In this document: piece by piece, positions 1 to 10,914 of the stretch
How the letters are laid out: each line of letters starts with the position of its first letter
How positions within the stretch are numbered: position 1 is the first letter of the stretch
From: Dermanyssus gallinae
Taxonomy: Eukaryota > Arthropoda > Arachnida > Mesostigmata > Dermanyssidae
Length of the DNA stretch: 64,000 nucleotides
Reading direction: 5' to 3'
Assembly: GCA_003439945.1 (NCBI GenBank)
Contig: QVRM01002491.1
Location: forward strand, 248,001-312,000
The notes under the pieces: generated by a model
Told to the model about the DNA's origin: nothing
Databases searched by the model: none
The model's input: the letters and a program-made list of their open reading frames with translations, nothing else
Position numbers and translations under genes: made by a program

Positions 1-885
1 TGTTTCTATACTGAACTTTTATCGTGTGAAGCGTGAGCTCCCATGAGTACTTCTCGGAGGGCGTAGGCATACTTTGAGCCAGTTGGGGAATTCTAATAAC
101 TCTTGTACATCGTACATGTCCGCTTTAGACATCTTAAATTACCTACTGTTAACTTCCTCCCTTTCCTAATATGACAAAAACCAAGAATATGTGTGCTCAG
201 TCTTCACTTCCTGGTGCGAAACTGCTAGTGCCTTCCAGATCCGCCCATTTGTATGAACGCTAAACCGGAAGCTAAACTGAAGACCGGGATACTTCGGGGG
301 TTAACGAACTGACGCATGATAGTCCGTGTCTACCACAGTAGTCTACTGGCCTTCTGCAGCCGCAGTTGTGAGGATCAACGAGCCGTGTGCATAGTCTAAG
401 ACGCAGATGTAGTATCTAACAACATAGCACTGGTGACGAGGAGTCTTATGAGTACGACTAGTGTTAATCCACTAAGAAGACGCACTGCGATATGCAATAG
501 TCCTGGCTAAATCTGGAAGCTTGCCGATCCCAAATATGATCTCGTCCTTATCGATAAGGTATACAATTTTTAGGATTTATCCTTAAATTCTTCCTTAAAT
601 TTGAGTAACGTTAGCATAATTTGTTCAGGTGTCATGTTGAATGGCTCACACAGTTGATAAACATGTCTAGAGTTCTCTATGGGAGTGGGACACCACGTGT
701 TAGAAGGCGAAATAGCGGCGTCCGGCACTGCGATTCCCTTTGAACCCCAGGCTGCTCAAATATCAGCACATGATTTAAAACCGGCTCTATTCCATAAATA
801 ACAACATCGCAAGATTGTATTGCAAAAATCCCATTTAGCATGCTCTCTAAGCAACACCTGTTATTGCTACTAACACTGGCAGTCC
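1..885. other. Unannotated leading stretch, no gene recognised
   Basis: Both strands carry frequent stops and no open frame resembling a known family. The only local structure I see is a perfect 14-bp palindrome at 546-559 containing TATCGATA, the core of the Drosophila DRE promoter motif. An isolated palindrome of this size is weak evidence for a promoter. The stretch may be decayed transposon or intergenic DNA. Confidence 0.4.
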
Positions 886-923
886 AAAAAATAACATGGC
901 TGTAAACCAGCCATATTATTTTT
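886..923. repeat. Short AT-rich inverted repeat (hairpin)
   Basis: The arm ending ATGGCTG at 902 and the arm starting CAGCCAT at 908 are complementary over about 15 bp with one mismatch, around a 5-nt loop. It lies about 75 bp upstream of the first recognisable reverse transcriptase remnant. It may be the edge of a decayed element. Confidence 0.6.
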
Positions 924-998
924 GTTCTTCGCCAGTTTTCAAAATGTAGTTAAAGAAGGCCAGAATATCATTTTCAAGAGACGTCCAACATCGATTAA

Positions 999-2384
999 TT
1001 GCTACTATTAGCAATTGCAAAAGCCAGCGCTTCGACCCTAAGAATCCCGCTTCTTAAATCTGGTGACCGACTCGCAAAAGAAAACTACCGTCCAGTCAGC
1101 ATACCGGCTCCAATCTCTAAGTTATTTGAGAAATGCACATTCGAACAACTTAGGGACCATCTTGAACAACATAATGTACTCAAGCGCCGACAGTTTTAAA
1201 TCCTAAAATGTCCACCACCGTCCCTGTTATGAGCTTTGTAGATGATCCGTCAAAGTCTTGAGGAGAAGAAAACGGTTGCTGCTCTTTTTTTTGTTGACTT
1301 GAGAAAGGCGTTTGATACCGTTGACATCAATATTCTGATTATCAAACTAAGAGTTTATGGAGCTGACGAACGTGTTCACTCGTGGGTACGTTCTTTTATG
1401 CCAGAGAGACAACAAATGGTACACATTGGGCAGAAGTTTTCAGATGTCGAGAACATATCAGTTGGAGTGGCTCAAGGGAGTATCGGCGGCCCACTGCTGT
1501 TTAATATATTTATCAACGATATATTTGAAGCACCAAAATACGGCCGACTGACCCTATTTGCTGATGATACCACAGCTCTCTTGGTGGGCGATTCCCCACA
1601 AGAGGTTGAGCAGATGATTAAAGAAGACCTTAAGCGACTTTCAGATTAGAGCCAGTGGATTGTCCGTGGTCGAAGAGCGGTGTTATCCAGTTCTTATCGC
1701 CTAGAGATGTCTGATGTCTGGTGAAGTATGAACCATAAGACATTTAAATGCGGAAACCACTCTCTTAGCATGATCAATGAGACAAAATTCTTAGGCGTTG
1801 TCTTGGATTCCAGATTATCATTTGAAGCTCATACATATCACATTCGTAAAAAAAGTTGTAGGGAGCATCGCTGCCCTGTTCAAGAGCCGTAATATTCTGC
1901 CCCGTGACTGTCTGCTCGCCATGTACTACGCCTACGTTCATAGTTATCTGACCTACGTAGTTGAAGAATTTGGAATGACTTATATGCGTTTTTTAAGTCC
2001 GTTACATCCATGCAAAGAAGAGCTTTGCGCGTAATATTGGGATATCCACCATGGGAATCCATGCATTATAAATACGTAGATATGTCGATTCTTCCTTACC
2101 CTCTGCAAATAGAGATGTCTGTCGTAACTGAGATCAAACGAATCTTAATGGGACTTCATCCCAACCTGCTCAATCTTTCCCATTCGACATCCACCATGAA
2201 CACAAGGGGATCACACACTCAACTTCTAATCGTGTCAGCAGCTTCATGTAACCAATCTCGTTTCTCTATATCAAATCTCGATGCCACATATTGGAACAAG
2301 CTCCCCCCAGATGTGCGCGCAACCTCCTCTTTGACAATATTCAAGCAAAATGCAAAGCAATACTATTTAGGTACCTTACTCTAA
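999..2384 (+). pseudogene. Broken LINE reverse transcriptase
   Basis: The first part (999-1199) carries the RT entry motif PLLKSGD...NYRPVSI...SKLFEK. After a stop, 1242-1649 in the same frame carries VDLRKAFDTVD (palm motif A), GVAQGSIGGP (motif B') and LFADD (catalytic motif C). A further segment starting near 1769 reads ETKFLGVVLDSRLSF, the usual post-palm block of LINE RTs. It then shifts frame at an A-run near 1848 into 1798-2034, and again into 2010-2384. The last segment contains the WNKLPPDVR...LTIFK tail typical of Jockey/CR1 C-termini. Several stops and at least two frameshifts make it inactive. It is 5'-truncated and clearly more decayed than the neighbouring minus-strand LINE. Confidence 0.85.
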
Positions 2385-2540
2385 TATAAGCCGAGCACGA
2401 TAATAATCATAATGACAATAAATAAAATTATACGAAGACATGCAATATAAACACTCCATACTAGCCTTTGATGGCTTTGAGGAGCTGTGAACCTCTGTAC
2501 AAATGTAAACCACTCATGAATGAATGAAACACATAGCTTT
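999..2540 (+). mobile_element. Degenerate 5'-truncated non-LTR retrotransposon (Jockey superfamily, CR1/L2-like)
   Basis: Reverse transcriptase motifs run 5' to 3' on the plus strand, followed by a LINE-type C-terminal tail and a short 3' UTR. The UTR ends in short ATGA/TGAA repeats near 2515-2527, a tail style seen in CR1/L2-like elements. No endonuclease or ORF1 is present upstream, so the copy is 5'-truncated. Its 3' end abuts the 3' end of the next LINE, which runs in the opposite direction. The element is dead. The borders are approximate because I could not find target-site duplications. Confidence 0.75.
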
Positions 2541-5385
2541 ATTCATGAGTACTTGCAAATACACTCGAAAGTATACAGCCTCTGTACTGCGAAGGTAGCC
2601 CATGGGCTTGAACGAAGGTCTTGTGCTCGTTGCGTCGAAAGGAAAAGAAAAATAAATTAATCAAAGGTGTAGTAATATTAATAATACTATAGAACACGTG
2701 TATAGTAATTTATTTGAATAAACAACAAACATTTTTAATAATAATTTAATGACTAGAGGAAGGCCCATAAAGATTAAATGAAATCGTTAACAAAAGAGGG
2801 CACCCATAAAATAAATAAATTAATTAAAAAAAAAATTTAAACAACTACAAGGAATAAACAAACTTTCTAAGGCTACTCTTAAAGGCCGAAAGACCGGGAA
2901 TGGTGGCAATGGGGGCAGGAATTCTGTTCCAAACAATAAAGGAGTGATGACGTGGTCCATTCATAAGCAGGCGTGATGGCGGAAGATTAATGGCGATGTA
3001 AGGACGTGTGAAACACAGGAGAGGGTAGGGTGCAGCAATAGAGGGTGTAATCTGGAAAAGGTCGCCAGTCTCTATAAGATTGTTAATGATTTTGTATACA
3101 AAAATGGCAGCTCGAAAACATATCAGCTGCTTCACACTAAAGCAACCGTGTTCTTTGAGCAGGACGGCGACTGATTCTCTGGGTCGCAGACCAAAAATCG
3201 CACGAATAGCTTTGTTTTGCAGAGATTGAAGTGATACAATGACACTCTGGTAAGTCCCACCCCAGACCACACTACAATAGCAGAGGTGAGTCTCTACTAG
3301 CGCCTTATACACTAAGACGAGGATATGGACTTGAAGCCCACGAAGCCGAAGATGGGCAAGTGCAGCAACAGCAGGTGCAAATTTATGTTGGAGTATGTTA
3401 GCGTGGCTATTCCACGTCATACGCTCATTGAACACTAAGCCGAGACAGGTGATATTTGAAGGCAGTTCTAGTAGAGTGCCATCCATGACTAAGTCGCCCC
3501 TGGAGAAGATTATGGGAGAGTGGGACGTCCGGAAAAGTACAACCTGGGTTTTTGAGGCGTTGATCTTCATGCGAAGGTTACAAAAAGCGTTACAGAGGAC
3601 TGCCAATGCGTCATTCGCCATATCAAAACCAGCCCGCAGGTTATCTTTAGATAAGGGGACAAGCAGAGTGCAGTCATCAGCGTAACATACCGCACGTATA
3701 CCGGAGAATCTATCAAGGCTCCGTAGAGCTATATTGAAATAGAGTATAAACAGAAAAGGTCCCATTACAGATCCCTGAGGTATACCAAGGCGCATAGAGA
3801 ACTGACCGGATGAGGCCGATTGGCCAGAGACGGCAATGACACGATCCTGAAGATACGATCGAAACCATAAACAACAGTTATTATTGAAGCCTAGGGATCG
3901 AAGGATTGAGATCAAAATTTTAGAATCAACACAGTCGAAAGCCTTGCTAATATCGACAGCAATTGCGAGACATCCATTACTCTGAGAGCAAGACTCAAGG
4001 ATAGTCTGGTAAATAAAAGCATTAGCAGTCTCGGTAGATCTTCTCGCACGAAAACCAAATTGTCTTGGTGAGAGGAAATTAAGAGAGTCGACGTGTGCCA
4101 AGATCTGCAACAATACACATCGCTCAAATGCCTTGGCGAGAAAAGGTTAAGCTGATTGGCCGGTAGCTGCTAGCATCTTGGCGAGATCCCTCCCCCTTGT
4201 AAAGAGCAATTACACAGGCCCTCTTGAAACTGCGAGGAAAGATACCAGTATCGATAGATAAATTATATATATGAGCAATTACAAAAGCAAGGAAGAAAAT
4301 GCTATTTTTGATGACTTTGGAAGGTACGCTAGTGCTGCGCCTTTCAGGTCGGTTTTGCACTTGTTGATTACTTGAGTTACAGTAGTTGGCGAGATATGTT
4401 GAAGTTGAAAAGAAACATCTGGAGGGAGAGGTAGATAGTCGTGCAGGTTGCCACGAGGAGGGGGAAGACCTGCAACTGTCTGGTCACCAATAGTCGCGAA
4501 GTGTTGTGCCAGGGCGGAACAGACATTAGCGGAACCATATACGGTACTGCCGTCGGGTGCGATGATAGACTCCGGAACATTTGTCTTTCGAGAACGACCA
4601 GTCTCCTTGTTGACATATTTCCAAAAACCACCAGCAGCTTCCTCTATTCGTTTGCGATGGTACTCCCTGAATTCAGACTTAAGTAAAGCCCTATGTCTGG
4701 ATAACAACTTGTAGTAAATCGCTTTCAGGTGTAGGTTGGATTTATCTCGAGCATACTTACGGCCGACAAAGTCAAGATCTTTTTGCAGACGTAGGAGAGC
4801 CGATGAGCGCCAGATCTTGAAGGGAGGTCTACGGTTATGCACAGGTACCGGGGGACAGCTTGATCATAAATGTTAAATAGTTGGGAGTTAAATGTTTCAA
4901 CAGCTGTATCAGGATCAAGGGACATTAGGCAATTAGACCAGTCAGCCGTCACCAGCTTAGTGGCAAACTGATCGTAGTTAAAAGTGTTGAATATCCGCTT
5001 GGTCATCCTTTTTGGGGCATGCCGTAGGGGAGTAGAGGTAGGTTTAAGAAGCAAACGACAAAATAGAGTATAATGATCAGAGAATATTAACGTTGAGATG
5101 ACAAAAGCGTCGTAGTTAAGAAGGGTGCCACCACCATTGATGCAAACATGATCCAAAGCAGAGACTGACATCGGACGCGTAACTTCCGTAATAATTTGCG
5201 TAAGCCCGAGTGAGGCAAGATCAGAAATATAATCACTTGAATTACCACTTAAAGTGTCCTGGTTGGTGTCACCAACAACAACTCTGAGACCGCCATCAGG
5301 TGGGCCAAGCAGCTTACCAAGCATGTGTATGAGATTGTTAGCCTGAGAACGATTATTCGCATAAACAGACACAAGTGAGATGTTA

Positions 5386-6707
5386 CGAGGTGTGTTCAAA
5401 AAGTATCGCAAAATTTTTCATTTATTCAAAAATTCTTCATTTATTCATGAATATCTATTTTGTCCCCTTCAAAGTAATCCCCATGAGATATTATACACTT
5501 GTGCCAACGGTTTTTCCAATCTTCGAAGCACTTCAAAAAACCATTTTTTTTATCTTGTTCAGCTCCTCCTTCGATGCCGTCTTTATCTCGTCAAGCGTAG
5601 CGTAACGTCGTCCTTTCATGGGCCTCTTCAGTTTAGGGAACAAGAAAAAGTCACAGGGGGCCAGATCTGGGGAATACGGTGGCTGCGGCATCATTAGTGT
5701 GTTGTTTTTGGCCAAAAACTCGCGCACAAGCAACGATGTGTGAGCAGGGGCGTTATCGTGGTGCAAAAGCCAATTTTTGTTCTTCCACAAATCCGGGCGT
5801 TTCTGGCGGATTGCTTCGCGCAAATTGCGCATAACTTGCAGGTAATATTCCTTATTGACCGTTCTACCCTGTGGCAAGAACTCATGATGCACCACGCCCC
5901 TGCAATCGAAGAAAACTGTCAGCAAAACTTTCACATTCGACCGAACTTGGCGCGCTTTTTTCGGTCTTGGTTCGTGCGGCAGCTTCCAATGAGATGATTG
6001 AGCTTTGGTTTCCACGTCATAACCATAAACCCACGATTCGTCACCAGTTATGACCCTCTGGAGCAAATTTGGGTCGTCGCGGACAGAGTCCAACATCTCA
6101 TTAGCAATGTTCATGCGATGCTGTTTTTGGTCGCAATTGAGCAATTTTGGTACGAATTTCGCGGCGACCCGTCTCATGCCCAAATCATTGATAAAAATCG
6201 AATGGCACGAGCCAATCGATATGTTTAGGTCCTCAGCAACTTCTCTAACGGTGATTCGACGATTGGCCAATACCATTTTCTCCACTTCATTAATTTTTTC
6301 GTCTGTTGTTGAAGTGCTCGGGCGTCCGGCACGCTCTTCGTCGTTCACATCTTCTCGGCCTTCTGAGAACATTTGGTACCACCGATAAACGTTGCTTCGG
6401 TCCAAGGTAGCTTCTCCGTATGCCACAGTCAACATTCGGAATGCATCCGCGCACTTAATTTCGTTTTTCACACAAAATTTGATACAGGTTCTTTGATCCA
6501 TTTTTTTTTAATAGGTAAAAATCGAAGACGATCCAAAACACGTGCAAGCAAAGCAGCTGTCAACAATTAAGTGAACATTCAAAATGGCCGAGCTTGTCGG
6601 CATAAGTGAGAGACATGAGTACCAACATAACGCCACTAAAAATCGAAATTCGAATATACGTAACCCGCGAAAATTCAAAAGTCGCGATACTTTTTGAACA
6701 CACCTCG
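5386..6707 (-). mobile_element. Mariner transposon copy 1 (transposase on minus strand, frameshifted)
   Basis: This is a 1322-bp element bounded by TA dinucleotides at 5384-5385 and 6708-6709, the standard mariner target duplication. Its 24-bp terminal inverted repeats are perfect (5386-5409 and 6684-6707, starting CGAGGTGTGTTC). It sits inside the endonuclease domain of the minus-strand CR1-like LINE, in the same orientation. It is nearly identical to copy 2 at 11730-13050 but inverted relative to it. Confidence 0.95.
5441..6501 (-). pseudogene. Mariner transposase with a one-base deletion
   Basis: The protein begins MDQRTCIKF at 6501 and carries the paired HTH DNA-binding region, the WVPHEL-equivalent segment (KFVPKLL), and the catalytic triad residues in GDESW, HHDNAPAH and SPDLAPCD. 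The spacing between the second and third aspartates is 34 residues (DD34D). The frame fails near 5544-5551, where the coding strand has 8 A residues and copy 2 has 9. The open frame therefore ends early, at residue 322 (5533). The span 5441-6501 is 1061 nt, exactly one base short of the 1062-nt intact frame of copy 2. The lost part is the C-terminal 35 or so residues after the catalytic core. About five amino-acid differences separate the two copies over the shared part. Confidence 0.93.
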
Positions 6708-7140
6708 TATGTCCGCGCCGACAAGCCACGACATGTACCGCCTGAATAGCTTTATCCGGAGAAGAAAAAATATTGACATCAAATACCTCAATAGAATCGG
6801 ACACATATACAACAACACCACCGCCATTCCTAGAAACACGCGAAGAAGCAAAACGCCTGTAACCTTCAATATCGTATAGACGCTCCTCGTGGGGTCAAAG
6901 CCAGGATTCAGATATGCAAACGAAGTCCGGGTAATTGAGCCTCTCAACAAGGCTAATAATTGCATGGAAACGTCCTCCGCCAAAAGCCTTAACATCACGA
7001 GCGTTCAAATGTAAAAGGGTGAAATGGGAGAAGGAGGCCGTGATGTCATCGACATTAAGTGTGTAGCAGTTTCCATTTGCCAGCGTATCCCCATCTAGGC
7101 AACCAGTCGGATTAATCCGATCCATACAAAAAAAAAAAAA

Positions 7141-8950
7141 ATTATAATACTTTACCTAGGCACTTTTGTGTGAGAGGTAGTAAAGATCACTGGAAAGGGG
7201 GTAGCCCCACGGCATAAAGAAAAACACGTGAAATTGATGATAAAAAAGGAGAATTTAAGCTCAAATTGATACAGCCATTCGGATGTTGAGTAACGGCGTT
7301 AGTCCACATCATCTCCATCCTTCCCGTTGTTGTTAATGCGGACCGGACCGTTAACGCCTTCCACAGCTCCGCCACCTGGGGATGCGTCGAGAGTCATCGC
7401 CTGGAGCGTCCCTGGCTGTCCCTGCCTAATCCAAAGGCTGGTTCGCCTTTGCTGCCTATTTCCCCTTCTTTCCCTGTCACCTACGGGCGCTCCCTCTCGA
7501 CTGGATCGGGGGCTATTGTTGAAACGAGCTCTCCTGGCAGTTTCCTTGGCCACCTTTAAGGACATGATAGTCTCGAAGAAGGCACAGGACTCCCTCCACC
7601 CGATCTGCATAACGTGCAGATGTCGACACTCGCCTTGATAGTTCTTACCATGTACGTTTGGAACTGGCCATGCCCGGTCAGCACCTGTGTCGTACCATAA
7701 GACAGCTCACCGTGGTTGCAGTCGTACCACGCCTTCAGGTCAGGGATGAGGTCTCTGGTCCAGCTCCCCGCGGGCGGCCTCCGAGGGTCTCCCGGCTGCA
7801 CTGCGGCCCATTCTTCATGCCACCGGGCGATTGTCCTCGATCTAGCCGTTGTTAAGTCTAGATCGCCATCCTTCCATCTTTCGGCCCGTTCACTTGCCAG
7901 CAGATCCCATAGCAGCATCTTAGACAGAACCAAGAGGGCCGCGGTCGACACCGTGCGGTAAGCCCGGCAGACACGAATGGCTACCGGCCGCTGTGACGAT
8001 CGAAGCGCTCTCCTGTTTCTTTGTGTCCTCAGCGCCATGTCTGCCCACACTGGAGCCGCGTATAGCGCTACCGACTCTGCTACACTGGCCAGCAGGCGCC
8101 GCCTGCCTTCTGTGCAGCCGCCGACTCTGGGCATTAACCGCGCCAGGCCGGCCGCGACCTTGTGGGCTTTACCAGCCACATGATGGATATGCGCCGATCC
8201 ATTGAGACCTTTGTCGAGCACCACTCCGAGATACTTTGCTGTCCGAGCAAGCTTGACAGGATGACCGTTTAGACGCAGGCGGATGTTCCGGGTTTTCTTC
8301 CTGCCTGTAAGGTACATTGCTTCCGTCTTGTGCGGGGCCAGTCTTAAAGAATGGTCTTCCATCCACTCTGCCACCTGCTCCAAGGCTTCATTAGCGGCAT
8401 ACTCCAGGGCTCCAGTTTCCCGTGCCGTGATAACCAGCGCCAAGTCATCGGCATAGGCCACCATCTCAACACCCGCCGGTAGGTCCGGCAGCTAGAGGAC
8501 CCCGTCATAGGCTAGGTTCCACAGAATCGGCCCTAAGACCGACCCCTGAGGAACCCCAGCAGAGATCTCATACTCCTGACCGCCGGCCGACAGCCTTCTT
8601 TCCGATAGGTAGGACGAAATTATCCGGCGAATGTATGGCGAAATGCCCTTGCGCCTCATTGCGTCCATGGCCACCTCCCAGCTCATCGAGTTGAAGGCAT
8701 TCTTGACGTCCAGGAGGACGAGCACAACGAAGTCTCTTGTTTTCGGGGTCCTTGTTAACTGTTCGGCCGCCCGTTCCAAAACCCGTGTAAGGGCGCCAAG
8801 CGTGGACTTTCCCTTACGGAAACCGTACTGGGCGTCTGACAGAGCCCCTTTGAGCTCAATCTCAGCGTTGAGCCTCTCAACGATAACATTCTCGAGACCT
8901 GCCAGTTCTGCCGTTCCTATCGCTGCTGCTGCTTCCGCCGCCAGCAGTCA
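7141..8950 (-). mobile_element. 5'-truncated R1-clade-like LINE inserted in the CR1-like element
   Basis: This GC-rich block differs in composition and RT type from the LINE around it. It starts inside the RT domain (motif LENVIVERLNAE near 8880) and runs through a C-terminal CCHC-like segment. Its 3' UTR includes a GC-rich stem-like GTGGGGCTACCCC motif near 7203-7215. It lies between ORF1 and ORF2 of the CR1-like element, in the same orientation. R1 elements proper insert in 28S rDNA. This copy is elsewhere, so it is either a non-rDNA R1-clade family or a stray. The 3' border is set by the start of the CR1-like ORF2, just past a run of about 14 A (plus strand) at 7127-7140. Confidence 0.7.
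7299..8910 (-). pseudogene. R1-like reverse transcriptase, truncated and broken
   Basis: RT motifs on the minus strand are YGFRKGKSTL, LLDVKNAFNS (motif A), AGVPQGSVLGP (motif B') and AYADDLAL (motif C). They are followed by the thumb region TKYLGVVLD-like AKYLGVVLDKG. A TAG stop at 8492-8494 separates motif B' from motif C in one frame. Near 7600 the frame shifts after a CTLC half-finger into 7299-7610, which carries HVMQIGW...CAFFETIMSLK, matching the usual R1-clade C-terminus with its I-x-FCE-x-IM-like helix. The upstream endonuclease is missing. It cannot encode a working enzyme. Confidence 0.8.
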
Positions 8951-9835
8951 CAGGCCGCACACGTAATTGACGGCTACGATTTTCATCCTCTTTTAGCGGC
9001 GAACCTTTACGTTTAGTCGCGCGTTCGGTCACTCTCATAACGCCGTCGGCGTCAGTGGTACAGATAAGAAGATCTGGGGAGAAATGCGTGATATAGGGAC
9101 CCTTCTGCCGGATGCTCTTATAACGCTCGGCAGATTTTGACACAAGCTCCTCCTTTAGTTCGCGGTCAGCCAAGCAAACAACTACCGGCCGACACAGTCC
9201 GTCAGGCCGGGCATCGCCAATTCGATAAACATTGACACTGGTGTCAACAAGAGAGGGCAGGAGAGATTTAAGGACACCAATCACTTTGATTCTCAAAGTA
9301 GCACATGTTTCCTTTTTTCTTCCTTAAGGCCATGTACGAGCGACTTGTTAAGTACACGGATACGGTTTCGGCGGTTGAACGACTTGACAAATACACGCAT
9401 ATTTTCTTCGTTAGCACTGACTCTCTGCTCGAGCGACGACACCGACTTCTCGATGACGTCGACCCTCTGATCAACTTGTGTCACAAGATTGACTAATGGC
9501 GCTATCTCATTGTTAACACCACGCAAAATAAGTTGTGCCATTGAGGCCAGAAGAGAAACTGTGTCACTGATGGTGACCGGGGCATTGATATCGCGGCCGC
9601 TGATAACTTGTGACAGCGTTTGGTTGATCTCCAGCTGGAGAGAGTCCTCGGCAAAGCTGGTGTTGGTAACAGCTGTTGCGCCCTGGAGGCCGCCATTACT
9701 GTTGTTGTTGCCGCCGTCCTGGCCGTTGTTCTCATTGCCGTTGTTGGCCGGCGATGATGATGATGATGATCTAAGCTGGCTGTTGCAGCCAGCATCGACA
9801 GAGTTATTGCCGCTTTTGGTGTTTCTCTCACTCAT
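8950..9835 (-). pseudogene. CR1-like LINE ORF1 (coiled-coil nucleic-acid-binding protein), frameshifted and cut
   Basis: The frame opens at 9835 with MSERNTKSG, followed by a Ser/Asn/Gly-rich N-terminus. A heptad-like stretch (LVNLVTQVDQRVDVIEKSV, roughly residues 112-145) predicts a coiled coil. Near 9315-9320 a frameshift in an A-rich run moves to the 8877-9296 frame. That part reads as the conserved ORF1 core (VYRIGDARPDG, RPVVVCL, THFSPDLL) seen in CR1/Jockey-type ORF1 proteins. The 3' end is lost where the R1-like element begins. In intact elements this protein trimerises and binds the LINE RNA. Its link to ORF2 at 7125 is inferred from order and orientation. Confidence 0.7.
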
Positions 9836-9845
9836 TGTAGAATAA

Positions 9846-10120
9846 CTTCGAAAAACGTGTAGATGAGATCAGCGGTTGGCACAGTAGAAGTCACAGTAAA
9901 ATGATATGAAGGTACTAAAACAGATCAAAATCCACGCGTAGAGCTCGAACAAACACACCAAACAGTTATGAACAAGGCAGACACTGATGCTAGAGGTTGC
10001 ACTCTGCTACAAAACGGACACTTAAGTTGATTAAACGTGTTTTTTGCCGTGAGGCTACGGATCGAACAGTCTACACATCCGCACGCATGAGCAGACGAGA
10101 CAAGACATGAGAAGAATAAA
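9846..10120 (-). other. Probable 5' UTR of the CR1-like LINE
   Basis: This stretch lies directly upstream of the ORF1 start on the minus strand, has no open frame, and ends near a tetranucleotide repeat. It fits a LINE 5' leader by position only. No promoter motif was recognised. Confidence 0.35.
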
Positions 10121-10122
10121 AC

Positions 10123-10146
10123 CTATTTATCTATCTATCTATCTAA
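10123..10146. repeat. (TCTA)n tetranucleotide microsatellite
   Basis: About five near-perfect ATCT units directly follow AATAAAACC on the plus strand. This could also be the tail of an unrecognised plus-strand retrotransposon. Confidence 0.8.
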
Positions 10147-10914
10147 TCTTGAACTTCTTACCTTAAAATAAGGGTTTATCGAAACTTTTCACCTCGCCCG
10201 TTTCCAGCTTGCCGGTAAATTTCGCCTTTTTTTGCGTCCCTTGCTTTGCTGAACTAAAGCATGCACAATCTCTTAGTATCGTTTTTTTTCTATATTTTAT
10301 TATTTATTTTTTGTCCTGAAATAATCTCATTTCTATATTAGGGAAACTTCCCCTCAGCTGGGCGTTCCACTGCATCCTGGATTACATTATAGCCATCGTG
10401 TAAAGATATGGATACTTCCGGACTACCTACAACAGAAATTCTGTTTGATCGATAACTTATCGCTGGCAACCCCGACGAATAAAAGCAAGTTGATTGAAGC
10501 GAAAGAATACCTGAGATTTTTCGAGTATCTTTAAACCCGTATAGAATGCTGAGCGCGTCTTTTTTCGCGTCTACGCTTTATGGATTAATTAGGGATGCTT
10601 CCTTGTCCATGAACCAACAAAGCATCCGCTAAACGGTAAAAGGTTGGGCTCAGCCATGCACAAAGATTCACTTTATGAGAGTTCTAATGCTTCACCCAGG
10701 TCCGCACAGCAGGAACTATTCCGGGTTTTTTTTTATATTTGAAATTGTCGTCTCCTGACGACATCTTAGAGGGGCTGTCCCTTTTACATTTTGCCATTGC
10801 ACTGTGTCTATAGATGTTTCTTCGTTAAGACTTGCAGCATTTTCCCCTCTTCATTCCTTCATGGGTAATTTTTTTTAAACATTACTATGAATTGGCGCTA
10901 GTAAAGTGTGAGCC
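10147..10914. other. No gene recognised
   Basis: AT-rich sequence with T-runs and dense stops in all frames. I see no family motif. Position between LINE pieces makes decayed transposon DNA likely. Confidence 0.35.

Larger units (their letters stand above)
2845..7125 (-). pseudogene. CR1-like LINE ORF2 (APE endonuclease plus reverse transcriptase), disrupted
   Basis: The frame opens at 7125 (MDRINP...). Endonuclease landmarks follow in order: LLHLNARD, ISESWL, then after the mariner LVSVYANN, VVVGDTNQD, LDHVCING and SDHYTLF. The linker and RT follow with CVIALYKGEG...SYRPISL, FGFRARRSTE, VDISKAFDCVD (motif A), GIPQGSVMGP (motif B') and CYADDCTLL (motif C). The C-terminal tail contains FIVWNRIPAP and ends at 2845. 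Damage includes an in-frame TGA at about 6895, frameshifts near 4850, 4345 and 4140, and the 1322-bp mariner plus its duplicated TA. The 2845-4113 part alone keeps 422 open codons. The ORF encoded the target-primed reverse transcription machinery of the element. It cannot be functional as it stands. Confidence 0.88.
2541..9845 (-). mobile_element. Nearly full-length CR1-like LINE, interrupted by a mariner and an R1-like LINE
   Basis: Read on the minus strand, the order is a coiled-coil ORF1 (9835 to about 8950), an inserted R1-like LINE (about 8950-7141), ORF2 with an APE endonuclease (7125 to about 4900, split by a mariner at 6707-5386), a reverse transcriptase (to 2845), and a 3' UTR to about 2541. 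Removing the mariner and one copy of its TA target restores the endonuclease frame across the junction. That shows the mariner arrived in an already inserted LINE. Assigning ORF1 and ORF2 to one element is an inference from order, orientation and family type. I saw no target-site duplication, so the outer borders are approximate. Confidence 0.7.
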
